Shown: piece by piece, positions 36,064-47,666 of the stretch
Numbering within the stretch: the first letter of the stretch is position 1
How the letters are laid out: the number at the start of each line of letters is the position of its first letter
Translations under genes and position numbers: made by a program
Source: Larix kaempferi
Lineage: Eukaryota; Streptophyta; Pinopsida; Pinales; Pinaceae
Assembly (NCBI GenBank): GCA_027924585.1
Contig: BSBM01000486.1
Location: 46,020,001-46,084,000 of the forward strand
Direction: 5' to 3'
DNA length: 64,000 bases
Notes under the pieces: generated by a model
Databases searched by the model: none
What the model was told of the DNA's origin: nothing
Seen by the model: the letters and a program-made list of their open reading frames with translations, nothing else

Positions 36064-37449
36064 ATGGCAGCGTTCTTACAGTCTGAAGTTCGGGTGAGGT
36101 GTAGGGGCACGGGTTTTGTGGGGCGGGATGGTTCAGAACCAGGGGAGGGGCCCTTCCCCTACTCCTTGGCCTGATGAGGAGACGACGATGGAGATTTCGC
36201 AGGTGCAACGGGAGGAGCAAGGAATCGGAGGAGAGGGTTCCAGTAAGAAAGCAGAGATTTTAGCAACGGGGATAGGTAAAACAGGGCAGGGATTCTGTAT
36301 TCCTAAGTCACTTAGTACTCCCGCCATCTCGGTGAATCCGATAAGGGTTAAACAGAGAATTCAGCACATGACGGATCACGCGTTAATCGATAAATTCATG
36401 GGCATCTGGCCATTGGAGAAAGCGCTAACATGGTGGATTCACTCAACCTGGAAACCTAAAGGACATTTTGATCTCCTACTGGGGTCTAAGGGTTTCTGCA
36501 CTGGGGTTTTTATCAACGTGGAAGACAAGGACAAGGTATTCGAGGGAGGACCATGTTTCTACTACTCAGCAGGGCTATTTTTACGAATGTGGAAGGATCA
36601 TTTTAACCCTGACAAGGAGGATCTGTCTGTAGCCCCGGTTTGGATTAGACTCTATTCATTATCGACTGAATACTAGGACCCTGACATACTGAAGGCGATT
36701 GGAGGTGCTCAAGGGAATTTCGTTAAAATCTCTGATCAAACTAAGAAAGGAAGGTATGTGTCATATGCTCTTTTATGTGTTTATATGAATATTTCTAAAA
36801 CCGTACTAGAGGGGATCACCTTAAATGTGAAGAATCTGATTGGTTTCAAACCCTAGACTACGAACATGTTCCTTTTCGTTGTCGATGATGTCATACTCAT
36901 GGACATCTGGCTCGTGACTGTCATTTGAACCTCCCTACAAAAATTCCTGGTAGCAAATCGCAGGATCAACCAGATGTAGAAGGATTTACCAAAATCACTA
37001 ATAGAAGAAAAACGGGAAGGAGGCCTAATGGGGTTGAGTCAAAGAGTAAAGGACCTAGCACAAAATGCTTTGCTACGTTGGATCCTGATCTACCAGACCC
37101 TCTTATTCCTAAGGACATGCAGAAATACCCTAATACTAAGGTGGATAATCCAGAAGTGATATCTGAGATAAAAAACAAGAGTAAGACTGCTAGGAAAGAT
37201 CCTTTGGCAGCTGAGCCGATGGAGGAGGAAATGGAACTTGGAGACCTGGATCTTGATAGTATGGAAGAATCCTGCAAAAACATTGAGGTGCACTCCATTC
37301 TAGATAATCAACTTAAGTTATTGAAGGACGCCATTCTTAAAATGAAACCTACTCCCAGTCTGGGGATTGGTCCCCTAAAGTTGAAGGACAGCAAAAGGAA
37401 ATTTAAAGAAGGAGGATCGAAGAGAGGAAGGAGATCCAATAGGGAGTGA
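36064..37449 (+). pseudogene. L1 ORF1 protein (DUF4283 and CCHC zinc knuckle)
   Basis: The sequence gives the DUF4283 domain (DHALIDKFMGIWPLEKALTW; GFCTGVFINVEDKDKVFEGG; VAPVWIRLYSL), then a CCHC knuckle at 36880-36921 (C-R-stop-C-H-T-H-G-H-L-A-R-D-C), whose second position is a TGA stop. A long charged C-terminal tail ends in basic sequence (RKFKEGGSKRGRRSNRE). ORF1 proteins of plant L1-type LINEs bind the element RNA. The likely ATG at 36064 is in a different frame from the main part. Confidence 0.82.
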
Positions 37450-37535
37450 ATAGGGGAAATTGGGTCTTGATTGGTTGACTCTGGTCAGTATCCCACAATC
37501 TAGGAAGCTCTTTTATCTATGAGATACAATGCTTG

Positions 37536-40500
37536 ATGAAAATTATTTCATGGAATATTCGAGGGACTAACGGTCCTCGCAAAAGAAAGACTCTGAAAAG
37601 TAAGATTATGAAGGAAAAACCTGTTGTGGTTCTGTTACAAGAAAACCAAGTGTTTAGGAGCTCACTTGGAACTTAATGCACGTAGCATCTGGAAAAATTG
37701 TAAGTGTATGATGCTGGATGCTATTTGGCACTCTGGAGGACTAGAAATCCTGTGGGACCCGAGGCTTGTGGCCCTCATTGACTTTCTCTCCACCATGTTT
37801 AGTCTCTCTGCTGCATTTCATATTTTAGGATCCAATGTGAAGGGGATTATTACTAATGTGTATGGGCCGAGTAGTTATCTGGAGAAGTGTAATTTCATTG
37901 CCAGTTTATCTAGGCTTAGGAGCATGTTTGAAGGGAGCCACTGTATTGTTGGAGGAGATTCAACTTGATTAGGTCACTGGATGAAAGGAAAGGGGGCAGG
38001 AGAATACTAACTCCGAAGAACACTCTATATGATGAATTTATTGAGACCAGTAAAGTGATTGATGTAGATATGGAGAGCAATGGTTTCACCTGGAACAAGA
38101 GACGTGGAGGGGAGTATTTGGTGGTTGCGAGGTTGGACAGATTTCTTCTATCTGAAAGCATTATGCTTTTAGGGGGTACTCTATCATCAAGCCCGATCTT
38201 CTCTTCAAGCTCTGACCATTGGCCGGTTTCCCTTATATGGAATAATATTGGAACAAGAATGAAACAAGAATGATGAGGCCCTTCAGGTTCGAAAGTTTTT
38301 GGCTAACCCATAAAGACTTCCATACTATTGTGGAGTGGTGGAGGAGGACTCCCCCCCCCCCCTCGAGGTACTAAAATGTACTGTTTTCAATAAAAACTGA
38401 AACTGTTAAAACAAAACATCAAAATATGGAATAAAGACATCTTCAGGGACATTTTGGTTGATATAGCTAACATTGAGATACAGATGGAACATGTCCAGGA
38501 AAGCATCATGAGGATTGGCCTGACTGCTAAGCTGGCTTTGGAGGAGAAAAACCTTTCTGAACAGCTATATCAAAGACAAAATCAGGAGGAACTTTTATGG
38601 AAGTAGAAGGCTAGAAACCAATGGCTGAAGGACGGGGATAAGAACACAAAGTTCTTTCATAGAGAAACCATTCAACATAGACACCAGAATCAAATTTGTA
38701 ATCTCCATACCAATGAGGGAGTATTAGTTGATTCTCATGAGGATATCGAGCGGGAACTCCTAGATCATTTTAAGGAAGTGACTTTGGAACCTCAGGTTGA
38801 CTGATCCACAGCCTGTAGGGAGATCAAGGATGTAATTCCTAGGCTTATTACTAATGAGCAGAATGAGATGCTCATTCATCCCACTGAATTCCAGGAGGTT
38901 GAGATAGCCATTAATCAAATGGAGGATGGTAAATCCCCAGGGCCTGATGGTTTTACAGCCAATTTCTCTTACCACTTCTAGAATTTGATTAAAACTGAAG
39001 TGTGGCAGGTAGTGGAAGAATCTCAACGTATGAAAGGGGTGCTCCCTGCTCTTAACTCTACCTTTATCACCCTAATTCTGAAAACTCCAGGGGCTGAGAG
39101 ATCTGACTTGTTTAGACCTATCTCTTTGTGTAACATTATATATAAACTCATAACGAAAGTCATGGCCAATAGAATTAAACCCCTTCTTCCCACTTTGATC
39201 TCTGTGGAACAGACGGGTTTTGTGGAAGGAAGACATATTCTCGATGGTATTATCCTAGCTCAGGAAGTCTTACATTCCCTTAAGAGCATTAAGAAGGCTA
39301 GGATGCTACTGAAGTTAGACTGATCAAAATCCTCTGATAAACTGAACTCGACCTACATGAAAGAGATTATAGAATCTTTTGGTTTCTGTGAGCTATGGAT
39401 CAAATGGATCGTTAATCTTACTTCCACTGCGTTCTTTTCTATCCTGATCAATGGGCACCCATCGGATGTCTTCAAAACCACTCCGGGCATTTGCTAAGGT
39501 AATCCTCTCTCACCCTTTATCTTTGTGATCATGACTAAAGGTCTTGGCAGGCTTATTTCGCATTTGGTTGATCAGGAGAAAATCAAAGGTCTCAAATTCC
39601 AACCCTATGAAAAGGCTATAACACATCAACAGTTTGTGGACGACACTCTCTTGATGGGTCATTCTTCTGTTTAGGAAGCTAGACAAATTAATAAGGCATT
39701 GAATCTCTTCTCAAGAGCCTCGGGGATTACTTTGAATATGGACAAATCCTTTATTTTCTTCTTTAATACTCCTCCTGGTAGTCAAAGGAACATTGTAAGG
39801 ATTTTAGGTTTCAAACAGAGTTCCCTTCCAACCAAATACTTGGGTGCTCCCCTATCTGATGTTGTCCTAAAGAAGGCTTCTTGGGAAGAAATCCTAAGTA
39901 AAATGTAGGAGAAAATTTCTAATTGGATGCTCTATGCTTTAAACCTTCCGGGAAGAGTTATCCTTGTCAAAATAGTGCTTCAAGCGATGCCTCTTTACCT
40001 CTTTTATGTGTTATCGGCTCCTAAATCAGTCCTGAAGGAAATAAGAGATATCCAATGCTCCTTCCTTTGGGGAGGCACTACGGATCATATAAAATGGCCC
40101 CTGGTAGATTGGGAGACTCTGTGTAAACAAAAACCTAAAGGGGGGCTTGGGATATGGGATCCTGAGAAGATGAGCATTGTGTGTGGAGACAAGATTTGGT
40201 GGAGATGGCTCAATCATACTAACAAGCAATGGGCCAGTTTTTGGGGAAAGAAGTATGCTCTAAATTTTGATAAACAGGACTGGGTCAGGATGGATGGGCT
40301 AGAATAGGGCTCGCATATTTGGAATATGGCTAGAAAGGGGCGTGATCTGATAAGAAAACACAGTTTTTGGGAGGTCAGACAAGGATCATCAGCTAACATG
40401 TGGTCTGATGCGTGGAAAAAAGAACCGTCCCTTTTAACTTGCTGAAAGATATCCCTATGGAGTCACCGGCGTTTAACCATGATTGGCAGATGATTGAGCA

Positions 40501-41691
40501 TTATTAAATGGAGGAACCGAATGACAGAGGGTTTTGGGTTTCGAAGCCTCTGAATTGGTGGATGGATACCTACGGGGAGGAGATTGGAAAACACATCCAT
40601 GAAACTTTGCAACAGCGTCAGATCAAATTTCAGTTGGGATTGGACCTGTTGCATTGGGGGCATAGGCCGAAAGGTATGTTTACCATGAAAGAGGCTTATT
40701 ACATTCAGGGTGGTCATGATAATCCTATTGTTGACATTTTTTGGAAGCACCTTAATTGGGATGCTAAACTCTGGCCTAAAATTACCCTCTTCCTCTAGTT
40801 GGTGCTGAGAGGGAAAATTTTGATGTGGGACAACATTATGAAACAGGGCTTTGAGGGACCCTTGTATTGCATTCTCCGTGGGAATCATGGGAAAACGATT
40901 TCCCGTATTCTTGATCACTCCGAACTAACCCTGTGGGACCATTCAAGTGTCGGAGGAAGGATCTGTTCCAGGGGAGAATCCTTAATAGAATCTGGGAACT
41001 ATTCCCTGGTTTTATCTTGTGGGTTGTATGGAAGGAACGTAATCAAATAATTTTCACTGGAAAACTTCATAATTGCACTATTATTTGGAATTTAATTCAA
41101 TGAGGCATTATAGAGACTCTGCAATTAACTTTATGGAATGAGCAGGATTTGCACTTACCGGGAATGAAGTGCGTATTTTGAAACAATGGGGCATTGGGGC
41201 GCCACCAAACCATATCGGTAGCAGTCGCCCTTGACGAACATCCATGGAGAGTTCAATGGTCTGGTCTGCACCTTTATCTGGCTGGCTTAAGCTCAACTTC
41301 GATGGAGCATCTAAGGGTAATCCTAGGAATTCTAGGTATGGTGGTGTCGTGCGGGATAACCAAGGGAGTGTGTTGTTTAGTTACTATGTCCATCTAGGCT
41401 TGAAAACCAATAATGTGGCCAAGTGTGAGGCGATGATACAAGGTATTAGCATGGCTGCTCGGCATGGTATCAAATGTCTCCACATGGAGGGGGACTCCAA
41501 ATTAGTGATTCATCTAGCCAACAAGTTGGTTAATGGGACTTGGGCAGTGAAGCTAGCCCCTACATGGAGGTTGGCATGGCGTTTGGTGTGCTTAGAAACT
41601 ATTATAACTACGATGACCTTCATCACCTCTTACCACGTAAGGCGTAGTGCAAATTGCTTGGCTGGAGTGCTCACAAACTAGGGTGCCAGCT
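37536..41691 (+). pseudogene. L1 ORF2: endonuclease, reverse transcriptase, RNase H
   Basis: ATG at 37536 starts MKIISWNIRGTN, the usual first motif of APE-type endonuclease. LLQE is at about 37640, and SDHWPV near 38210 is the last endonuclease motif. RT blocks follow: FRPISLCNIIYKLITKVMANR (39112-), the catalytic FVDD at 39633-39644 (usually FADD), and the zf-RVT region (40500-40800). A RNase H domain at 41244-41681 reads LNFDGASKGNP, NVAKCEAMIQG, HMEGDSKLVIH and a final R-S-A-N block, where the last catalytic Asp is lost. Frameshifts lie near 37640, 37965 and 40430, and a C12 run at 38351-38362 expands a proline-coding tract. Confidence 0.88.
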
Positions 41692-42528
41692 ACTGTGATA
41701 AGGGTTGGGATGGAGAGGCCCTCAACATGCCAATGAGCACGTGTTGGGATAGATGTCTGTGAATTGCTGAAAGTGACACTTGTGCGATGGGTGATGTTGC
41801 TAGCATTCATTTGAAGTAATGTGAAGTGATGGTTTTTATTAGATGGGATATTAGCACTTGTAGTAGTTATGGGAGACCTTATGTGAATCATTTTGGAGAA
41901 TTAACAACCTGTCCTTCACTCTGTTATTCATCCATGAGGACAATGATGATCCGAGATTTGAAGTGTGGGATGGAGACTGGTAATCGATTCCCCACGATAT
42001 GGATGGTGGTGGATGGTCTGGGATATGATCTCATGATGTTTTCCAAGGACGCAGGGCATTATTACAGAGCTCGTATCATTATGGGGAATTTAATGGTTGC
42101 AAGTGGCGCCTGGCCTTTAAATTCTCCCTACAGGTCTAGTTCACGACATCTCTGTGATTAGTCTGCAAAATTTTGTGTCTTGCTGAGTTCAATTTTTGTT
42201 TCCTGCAGGGGTGAGAGTGGTAAGTTTGTTGTTAAGAGAATGCCTGTAAGAGGGAACCCTGCTCGCCGGGGTCGTCATGGCCAGGGTGAACCGAGAAATT
42301 TGTACTGGGGTGTTGAATCCCAGACTGTGCCTAGTTGGGAACAGTGGAGAGCGGCTTCGACTGTGATGTTCTTCTGTCGTCGTTAGAGGAGATGGAAGAG
42401 AATTTATGGAGAATGGTGGGGGAACAGGAGCTTCCATCAAAAGCAGTGGCTATGGCGGACTGGATTCATGATCCAGGAAACACCAGAGGTCGTATGGATC
42501 TTTATAACAGAGTGGTGGTCATGCTCTG
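41692..42528 (+). other. L1 3' part with an extra reading frame, left of G3
   Basis: After RNase H, decayed sequence continues and an open stretch from 42335 (EENLWRMVGEQELPSK) runs into the G3 insertion. It continues in frame beyond the insertion at 56102. I do not recognise the protein. Confidence 0.5.
42524..42528. repeat. Target-site duplication of G3, left copy
   Basis: CTCTG directly precedes the 5' LTR and CTCTA directly follows the 3' LTR (56102-56106). The single difference is a G-to-A change in the right copy. Confidence 0.8.
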
Positions 42529-42637
42529 TGTTAAGTCAATATTTTGTTTCTTCAAATTTGGTTTGATTTGCACTTTATTTTAGGTTATTTATTTTCTTTA
42601 ACTTGATTTTTTCCTCCTTAGTAAGTTTTCCTTAGGC

Positions 42638-42646
42638 TATATATAA
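42638..42646 (+). promoter_or_regulatory. TATA box of the G3 5' LTR
   Basis: TATATATAA, repeated at 52559-52567 in the 3' LTR. It is the only good TATA box upstream of the LTR reading frame on this strand. Confidence 0.65.
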
Positions 42647-42853
42647 GATTTTGGGCTTGCTTTTGAGTTTTCATATTTTAAAGCTTTATATTTGTTTTTG
42701 ATGAGGGGTTTTAAAAGTTCATTATATCAAATAAGAAGCTCATAAATCTTATTCTAAGTGAGGACATGTACAAGTCTAATCCTGATAGCCTTAAGATCCC
42801 ATGCAAAATGATATAAAGTTGTTTAAAAGCAACAAAACAATGTTGAAGCTTTT

Positions 42854-42896
42854 CTTGTAGCGCTGGAGCCGAAATTCATCAAAGAAGTGCTACAAG
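42854..42896 (+). other. Leader stem-loop in the G3 5' LTR
   Basis: CTTGTAGCGCT pairs with AGTGCTACAAG across a 21-base loop; one position is a G-T wobble here and a perfect pair in the 3' LTR (52775-52817). It would lie about 200 bases into the RNA. Confidence 0.55.
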
Positions 42897-43670
42897 AATA
42901 TCGTGATCCCAGATTCTTTCGATTTTTGAGCAAAATTTGGCACGCTTGGGCTAATGAAGGTTTGATTATGTGTTTTAGAGGGTTCATGATGTGTTGATGC
43001 AGAAGACATCATGATTTCAAATGCTTGCACGTCGTGAGGAGATCGTGCTCATCATCAGCACAGGTGTAGTTCAGTTTGACAGATATTCACACAGTTTCAG
43101 GTAATGTGGCATGAAGTCGTTATCTACAAGCTTATTCTAACACAGAGGAATTAATGAGATGACAATAGCCATTTGAAAAACCGAGCATCATTGCCAACTG
43201 GACAAGCAACAGGCGTTGAGGGCTTCACGGGAAATTAGGGCTTCCTAATCCCGTTGATAACAGCTAAATTGAAGATTGTTAGACATCTGTACAACAAAGC
43301 TGACTCATTTGACAGTGTTGGTCGTGATTTCAAACAACCACAGTGGAGCAATTTACAGGTATTCTTAAAAAACCCATATAATAGCAAATTTGGGGCTTTT
43401 TTCGCTGGAGCTTATTCTATTCAAATTAATCAAAGGTGAGGTTAAATTGAGCCTTTAAACACAATTTTAACCAGAGAAATAGCTATTGGTTGATAACTTG
43501 CGACGCCAAACTGAAGGAGGGTTGAAGATAACAGTTCGTTTTTATGAAATTTAACCCTGTCAGTGCGACGAATAACCTGTACATTCAATAGTGATGTTAA
43601 CTTCCAAAATTCAGCTCCTGTTCACAAACAATACAAGAGTATATATTCAATTTGTAGTGATTGAAGCATA

Positions 43671-45511
43671 ATGGGCAGGAGCGGTAAAATAAATAGAGCT
43701 GAACCAACAGATGTAGAATGGGTTGAAAAACTACCTGAGTGTGTGGAGCTATTCAAACAAGCTGGCTGGATGGATTTTTTCAGAAAAATTGATGGATATA
43801 ATGCAAAGGTATCCTGCAAGTTTGCCCAGGGTTTCAAGAATGATATGGTGGTTTTCGATACCCTGAAATTCAAGCTGACAGTTAAATTGATTTCAGAAGC
43901 CATAGGAATTAAAGATGAAGGTGAACAATGGTTTAAGAAGCTGCCCTTTGATTTTGATCCACAGAGATACCTCTTACCCAATGTCATACCTGATTGGAAT
44001 AAAGGTGTCCTAATCCAAAATGTTAAAAAAGAATGGGTTGAACCAATTAGAATATTGCAGAGTTATGTTACTTGTGAGGGCAGGTATGCCTTCATATACA
44101 AGTATCATTTTAGATTTCTTCAACACATGGTGGGAATATCCAAGATGAACCTGCCCTTCTTCTTCCTGAAGAGTTTGTAGAAAATGTCCAACAAAGTGAA
44201 AGGGCCAGTAGATCATTCCTCTCAGTCCATATTTCATCATGGATTAATCAAGTTGATTGTTAGTACTGCTTTACAACATGAAGGAAAGACCTGGGACTTC
44301 TTCGTTTTTTGGTCTGGTTTTGAAGATCAAAAATCTAAAAGACAAGCAGATAAGGGAAAAGTCTTACTCATAAAATTCGGTCATAAGCCCAAACTGGAAG
44401 ATAAGGGAAAGATCAAAATTGAAGAATCAGCAGAGCCTGTGGAGGAAGACAGTGAACAAAAGACATTCTTAGCCATCCCTAAAGGCAAGTTGACACTGTT
44501 TGAAGATAGGGAGGAACCACCTGAAAAGAATCTAGCGCCTGTAGCATATCCTCAGGAGGAGAAAAAGGTTGATATTAAGATGGTTACTGTATATAAAGAA
44601 GAGATTCACACTCAGCCAAGAAGCCCCATCACCATTCTCTCAGATGATGAGGGATATCTATTGGAAGAAGAACCACTTATCTCCAAAATAGAGGTCAAAG
44701 CTGAATCAGAAGAAATGCATACTTCAGAGAGCAAAACTACAAGGCCTAACAAGAAAAGGAACAAGCTGGAGGTAGTAGAATTGGCTGCTATTCAGTACCA
44801 AGGGAAAGAATTGAAGATGATGGGAGAGGCAACAGCATTCTAGAGACCTAAAACTAGGTCAAAGAACAAGTTGAGATTAAACATGAAGAAATTGCTGAAT
44901 CCTAAATTAAATACAGATGATGTGACTGTCTTAGATGAAGTGTCCATGAATGATGATAAACCAGAATTAGATAAATTGCAGCCATGTTTAAAAGAAGAAA
45001 TTCATTCAGTGGAAGCAGCAGGCGAAGAAAATCTAAAGCCCAGCATCGAGGACACTTCTACGAAGCTGTTGATGGAAGAGACAGAAATCTTCAAGAAGCT
45101 TGACATTCCTTGGAGACCTGATGAAGATCAAGATTCGACAATGAATAAATTAGCTAATTCTGACAGGGAAATTTGCAGAGAGCTGTCAAAAAATACAAAC
45201 ACCAGATGAACTATATGCAGGAAGTCAACGATGGTTTGATGATGGCCAACAGGAGGTTGAGAGAAGATCTCCAGGATGTTAATGACAATTTTCAAGAGCT
45301 AGTGGCTGATGCAAAAGAAGCACTTAAAAGGAAAAGAGCTGCTGACAGTCATTGTACCCAGTTGGAGAAGAGAGTCCAGGAATTGCAACAGAAAAACAAA
45401 GAGCTCATCGAAAAGATTAATGACATGGAGCAGGAGCAAAAGAAGACTAAGAAAAAATACCAAGCTTCAGATGGTATCGCTCTCCTAGCTGAGGTGGCAA
45501 AAGACCTATAG
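43671..45511 (+). pseudogene. LTR reading frame, 5' LTR copy (broken)
   Basis: This is the 5' LTR copy of the 613-codon frame described at 53592. It begins MGRSGKINRAEPTDVEW. It has stops at 44178 (CAG to TAG) and 44841 (TGG to TAG) and a one-base deletion near 45170 that shifts the frame; the other copy is intact at all three places. Conversely it keeps a Gln codon where the 3' copy has its only stop. The parental frame was therefore open along its whole length. Confidence 0.88.
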
Positions 45512-46182
45512 AACAGTTATGCTTTCAGTTAGTTGTCATTAGTTAGCAAACAGATTTGTTAATGAGGTGCTATTTTTAGCAGATTTTGTAAAATTTGTAA
45601 TATTTTGCATTTACACTACCTCATCAAATAGCTGGAAGGCAGTTAGGGTTAGAGACGTAACTAATTTTGTAAAGCATAGTATTTAGACATGTGAGGAAGT
45701 CATTGAGAGGGTTCTGATTTTTGGGAGTATCAAGAGGTCTGCAGATTGGTTGTATCTTCAGACTTGTTCAAGAGATAAGTACTGTGACTCTTATAAGCAT
45801 TGGCTGATGAAATAATGAAATATATGATTGTTTCCCCTCCAGTTTGTCTGTGTTGGCTTTTTTATTGAGCTTGTTTAGCTTCTTAAATGATAAATTCATT
45901 GCTAGTTAATGTGTATTTTCTGGTAATGCTTATCCTTTATGTATGAACCTCAACGTATTCTTTCTGTGGGATCTCATGTGATATGTTATATATCTTTATC
46001 AGTTTCTGTTTATGAATTAGTTTTTACTTTTCTTTTGAATGTATTCCCTGACTGTGCTCAAAATTTATAACCATTTAAATCATACAAAACCCTAAACTTT
46101 GTTTTATTTATTGAGTTTTACTCTTGAGATTGTGATGGCTTGTTTCTCTGGCCTTAGAAACAAATTCTGACACAAACATCTT

Positions 46183-46200
46183 TGGCGCCGTTGCTGGGGA
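46183..46200 (+). other. Primer-binding site of G3 (tRNA-Asp type)
   Basis: TGGCGCCGTTGCTGGGGA lies 4 bases after the LTR and matches the site complementary to the plant tRNA-Asp 3' end at 17 of 18 bases, as I know it from other plant gypsy elements. Confidence 0.85.
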
Positions 46201-46668
46201 CGAAGCTGAAGCATATCTTCCCTGGGATACTCATCAGTTTTACTGGTTTAAGAGGTGGACTTAAATCAGATCTTTTTAAAGGCTATTTTCACCAAAAAGT
46301 AGTCACAGTGGCTTCTAAAGGGATTGGAACCAAGAACATACCTACTTCTCCATTGAAACTGGGTGTGACAGACCCTGAAAAAATCTTAAAAACGGCAAAG
46401 AAACTCAGAAAGTCTCAATCTTTGCCAGCTTCCTGTGACCCTGACCAGTTGGGTGTTTCATTACATTTAGCTGAAACTTCACTTTGTGTAAAACCTACCA
46501 TCCCTGAGAGCACTTTCCAGGTTTTTACTAATCCTCAAAGTTTTTTGAAAGCTAAGACCTCTTCCTCTCCTGATAAAATACCTATCTTTCAGCTGAAAGT
46601 AGGAAAGAATCCTTTTCAAAAAGGTTCCAGCCAAGTTTCCACATCTTCCCAGTCAGTCACTACAAAAA

Positions 46669-47666
46669 TGGCAGGTCAAAACCCACCCATGGATATGATG
46701 GACCGCATGGTTGCAGTTAGGTATGCACCATTAGTCTTACCTCAACCTCTACATGCATTGCCTGGAGGTGATTACCAGAAATATATGCCTAGATTGAATG
46801 GACAGGGGGAAATCACTGCTGAGGAACATTGGGAGGCTTTCCTAAGTTATGCTGACAATCAGAACATTGAGATTAAAGATGTGTGGATGAGGGTATTTGT
46901 TCAGAGCCTTGATGGGGATGTAAGAAAGTGGTTCAGAGATTTGCCTGCCAACTCAATTACTATTATTGAAGAACTCCATGATCTTTTCATGAGACAATGG
47001 GGAGACACAAAGGACCACACCTACTATATAACTAAGTTTGGAGCTCTCAGAAGAAAGAAGGATGAGACTATTGCAGATTTTTCCAAAAGGTTTAACAAGA
47101 TGTACAGTAGAATTCCTGCAGAAATTAAACCTACTGAAACATCAGCTAAGCTAACTTATGCAAATGCTTTTGATCATGAGTTTTCTTTGTTACTGAGAGA
47201 AAGAAGACCTATCACCCTGCTGAATATGCAAGATGCAGCTTTAGAGGTAGAGTCTAATTTGCTAGCTTCAAACAGACTTAAGAAAGAAACAGCCCAGCAG
47301 CTGTATGAAAGAAAAGAAAAGAAAGAAGTTGTTACAGTAGGTTCTGCTTCTTAGTTTGCTGAGACCAAGATAGATGAGATGGCTAAAATGGTTAAGATTC
47401 TTACTGCAAAATTAAATAAACTAGAGCTTGAGAAGAATGCTAGTAAACCCACTCCAGAAGCTGATCAAAATCCAAACAACCAAAATCAGTTCAGAAGGCA
47501 GTTTGCTCCTAGATTCATGCCAAGAGAGCACAGGAATAATGATATCCAGCGAGAAAGGAGGGAAAATGAGGGTCAAAAAGTACCCCCACCATTTCAAAAT
47601 AATTTGGTTGACGAAGAAGAAATTGATCAATAGCTGCTCTTTGAATAAACTGAGACTGATCAGGAC
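46669..47666 (+). pseudogene. G3 Gag
   Basis: The first in-frame ATG is at 46669 (MAGQNPPMDMMDRM), followed by YAPLVLPQPLHALPGGDY, the Gag core AEEHWEAFLSYADNQNIE, VFVQSLDGDVRKWF and LRRKKDETIADFSKRF. The same frame is open upstream to 46158 without an ATG, passing through the PBS. Downstream TAG at 47352, TAG at 47631 and TAA at 47646 interrupt it, after which pol begins in the same frame. No CCHC knuckle is seen. Gag would build the particle. Confidence 0.88.

Larger units (their letters stand above)
42529..46178 (+). repeat. 5' LTR of G3
   Basis: The repeat runs TGTTAAGTC to ACACAAACA. The TATA box is only 109 bp from its start, so U3 is about 140 bp and nearly all the rest lies downstream of transcription start. 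It holds the LTR reading frame (43671-45511). The parts 42651-43670 and 45512-46178 have no other gene. Confidence 0.93.

Noticed and set aside
38351-38362. C12 run as a sign of an assembly gap or vector
   Set aside because: It lies in a proline-coding stretch of the LINE ORF2, with matching protein on both sides; slippage is enough to explain it.
36064-41691. Separate host genes for a zinc-knuckle protein and an RNase H protein
   Set aside because: Their order and spacing with endonuclease and RT between them show that they are ORF1 and ORF2 of one LINE.
43239-43439. A 61-63 codon open stretch kept in both G3 LTRs (also 53175-53366), looking protein-like and ending at a possible splice donor
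   Set aside because: It has no ATG (it opens at TTG), the donor-like GTGAGG is GTTAGG in the other LTR, and joining it to the gag-proximal acceptor gives a stop at once.
47628-47648. Programmed readthrough at CAA TAG, as in tobamoviruses
   Set aside because: The bases after TAG do not fit the known CARYYA context, and another stop follows 15 bases later.
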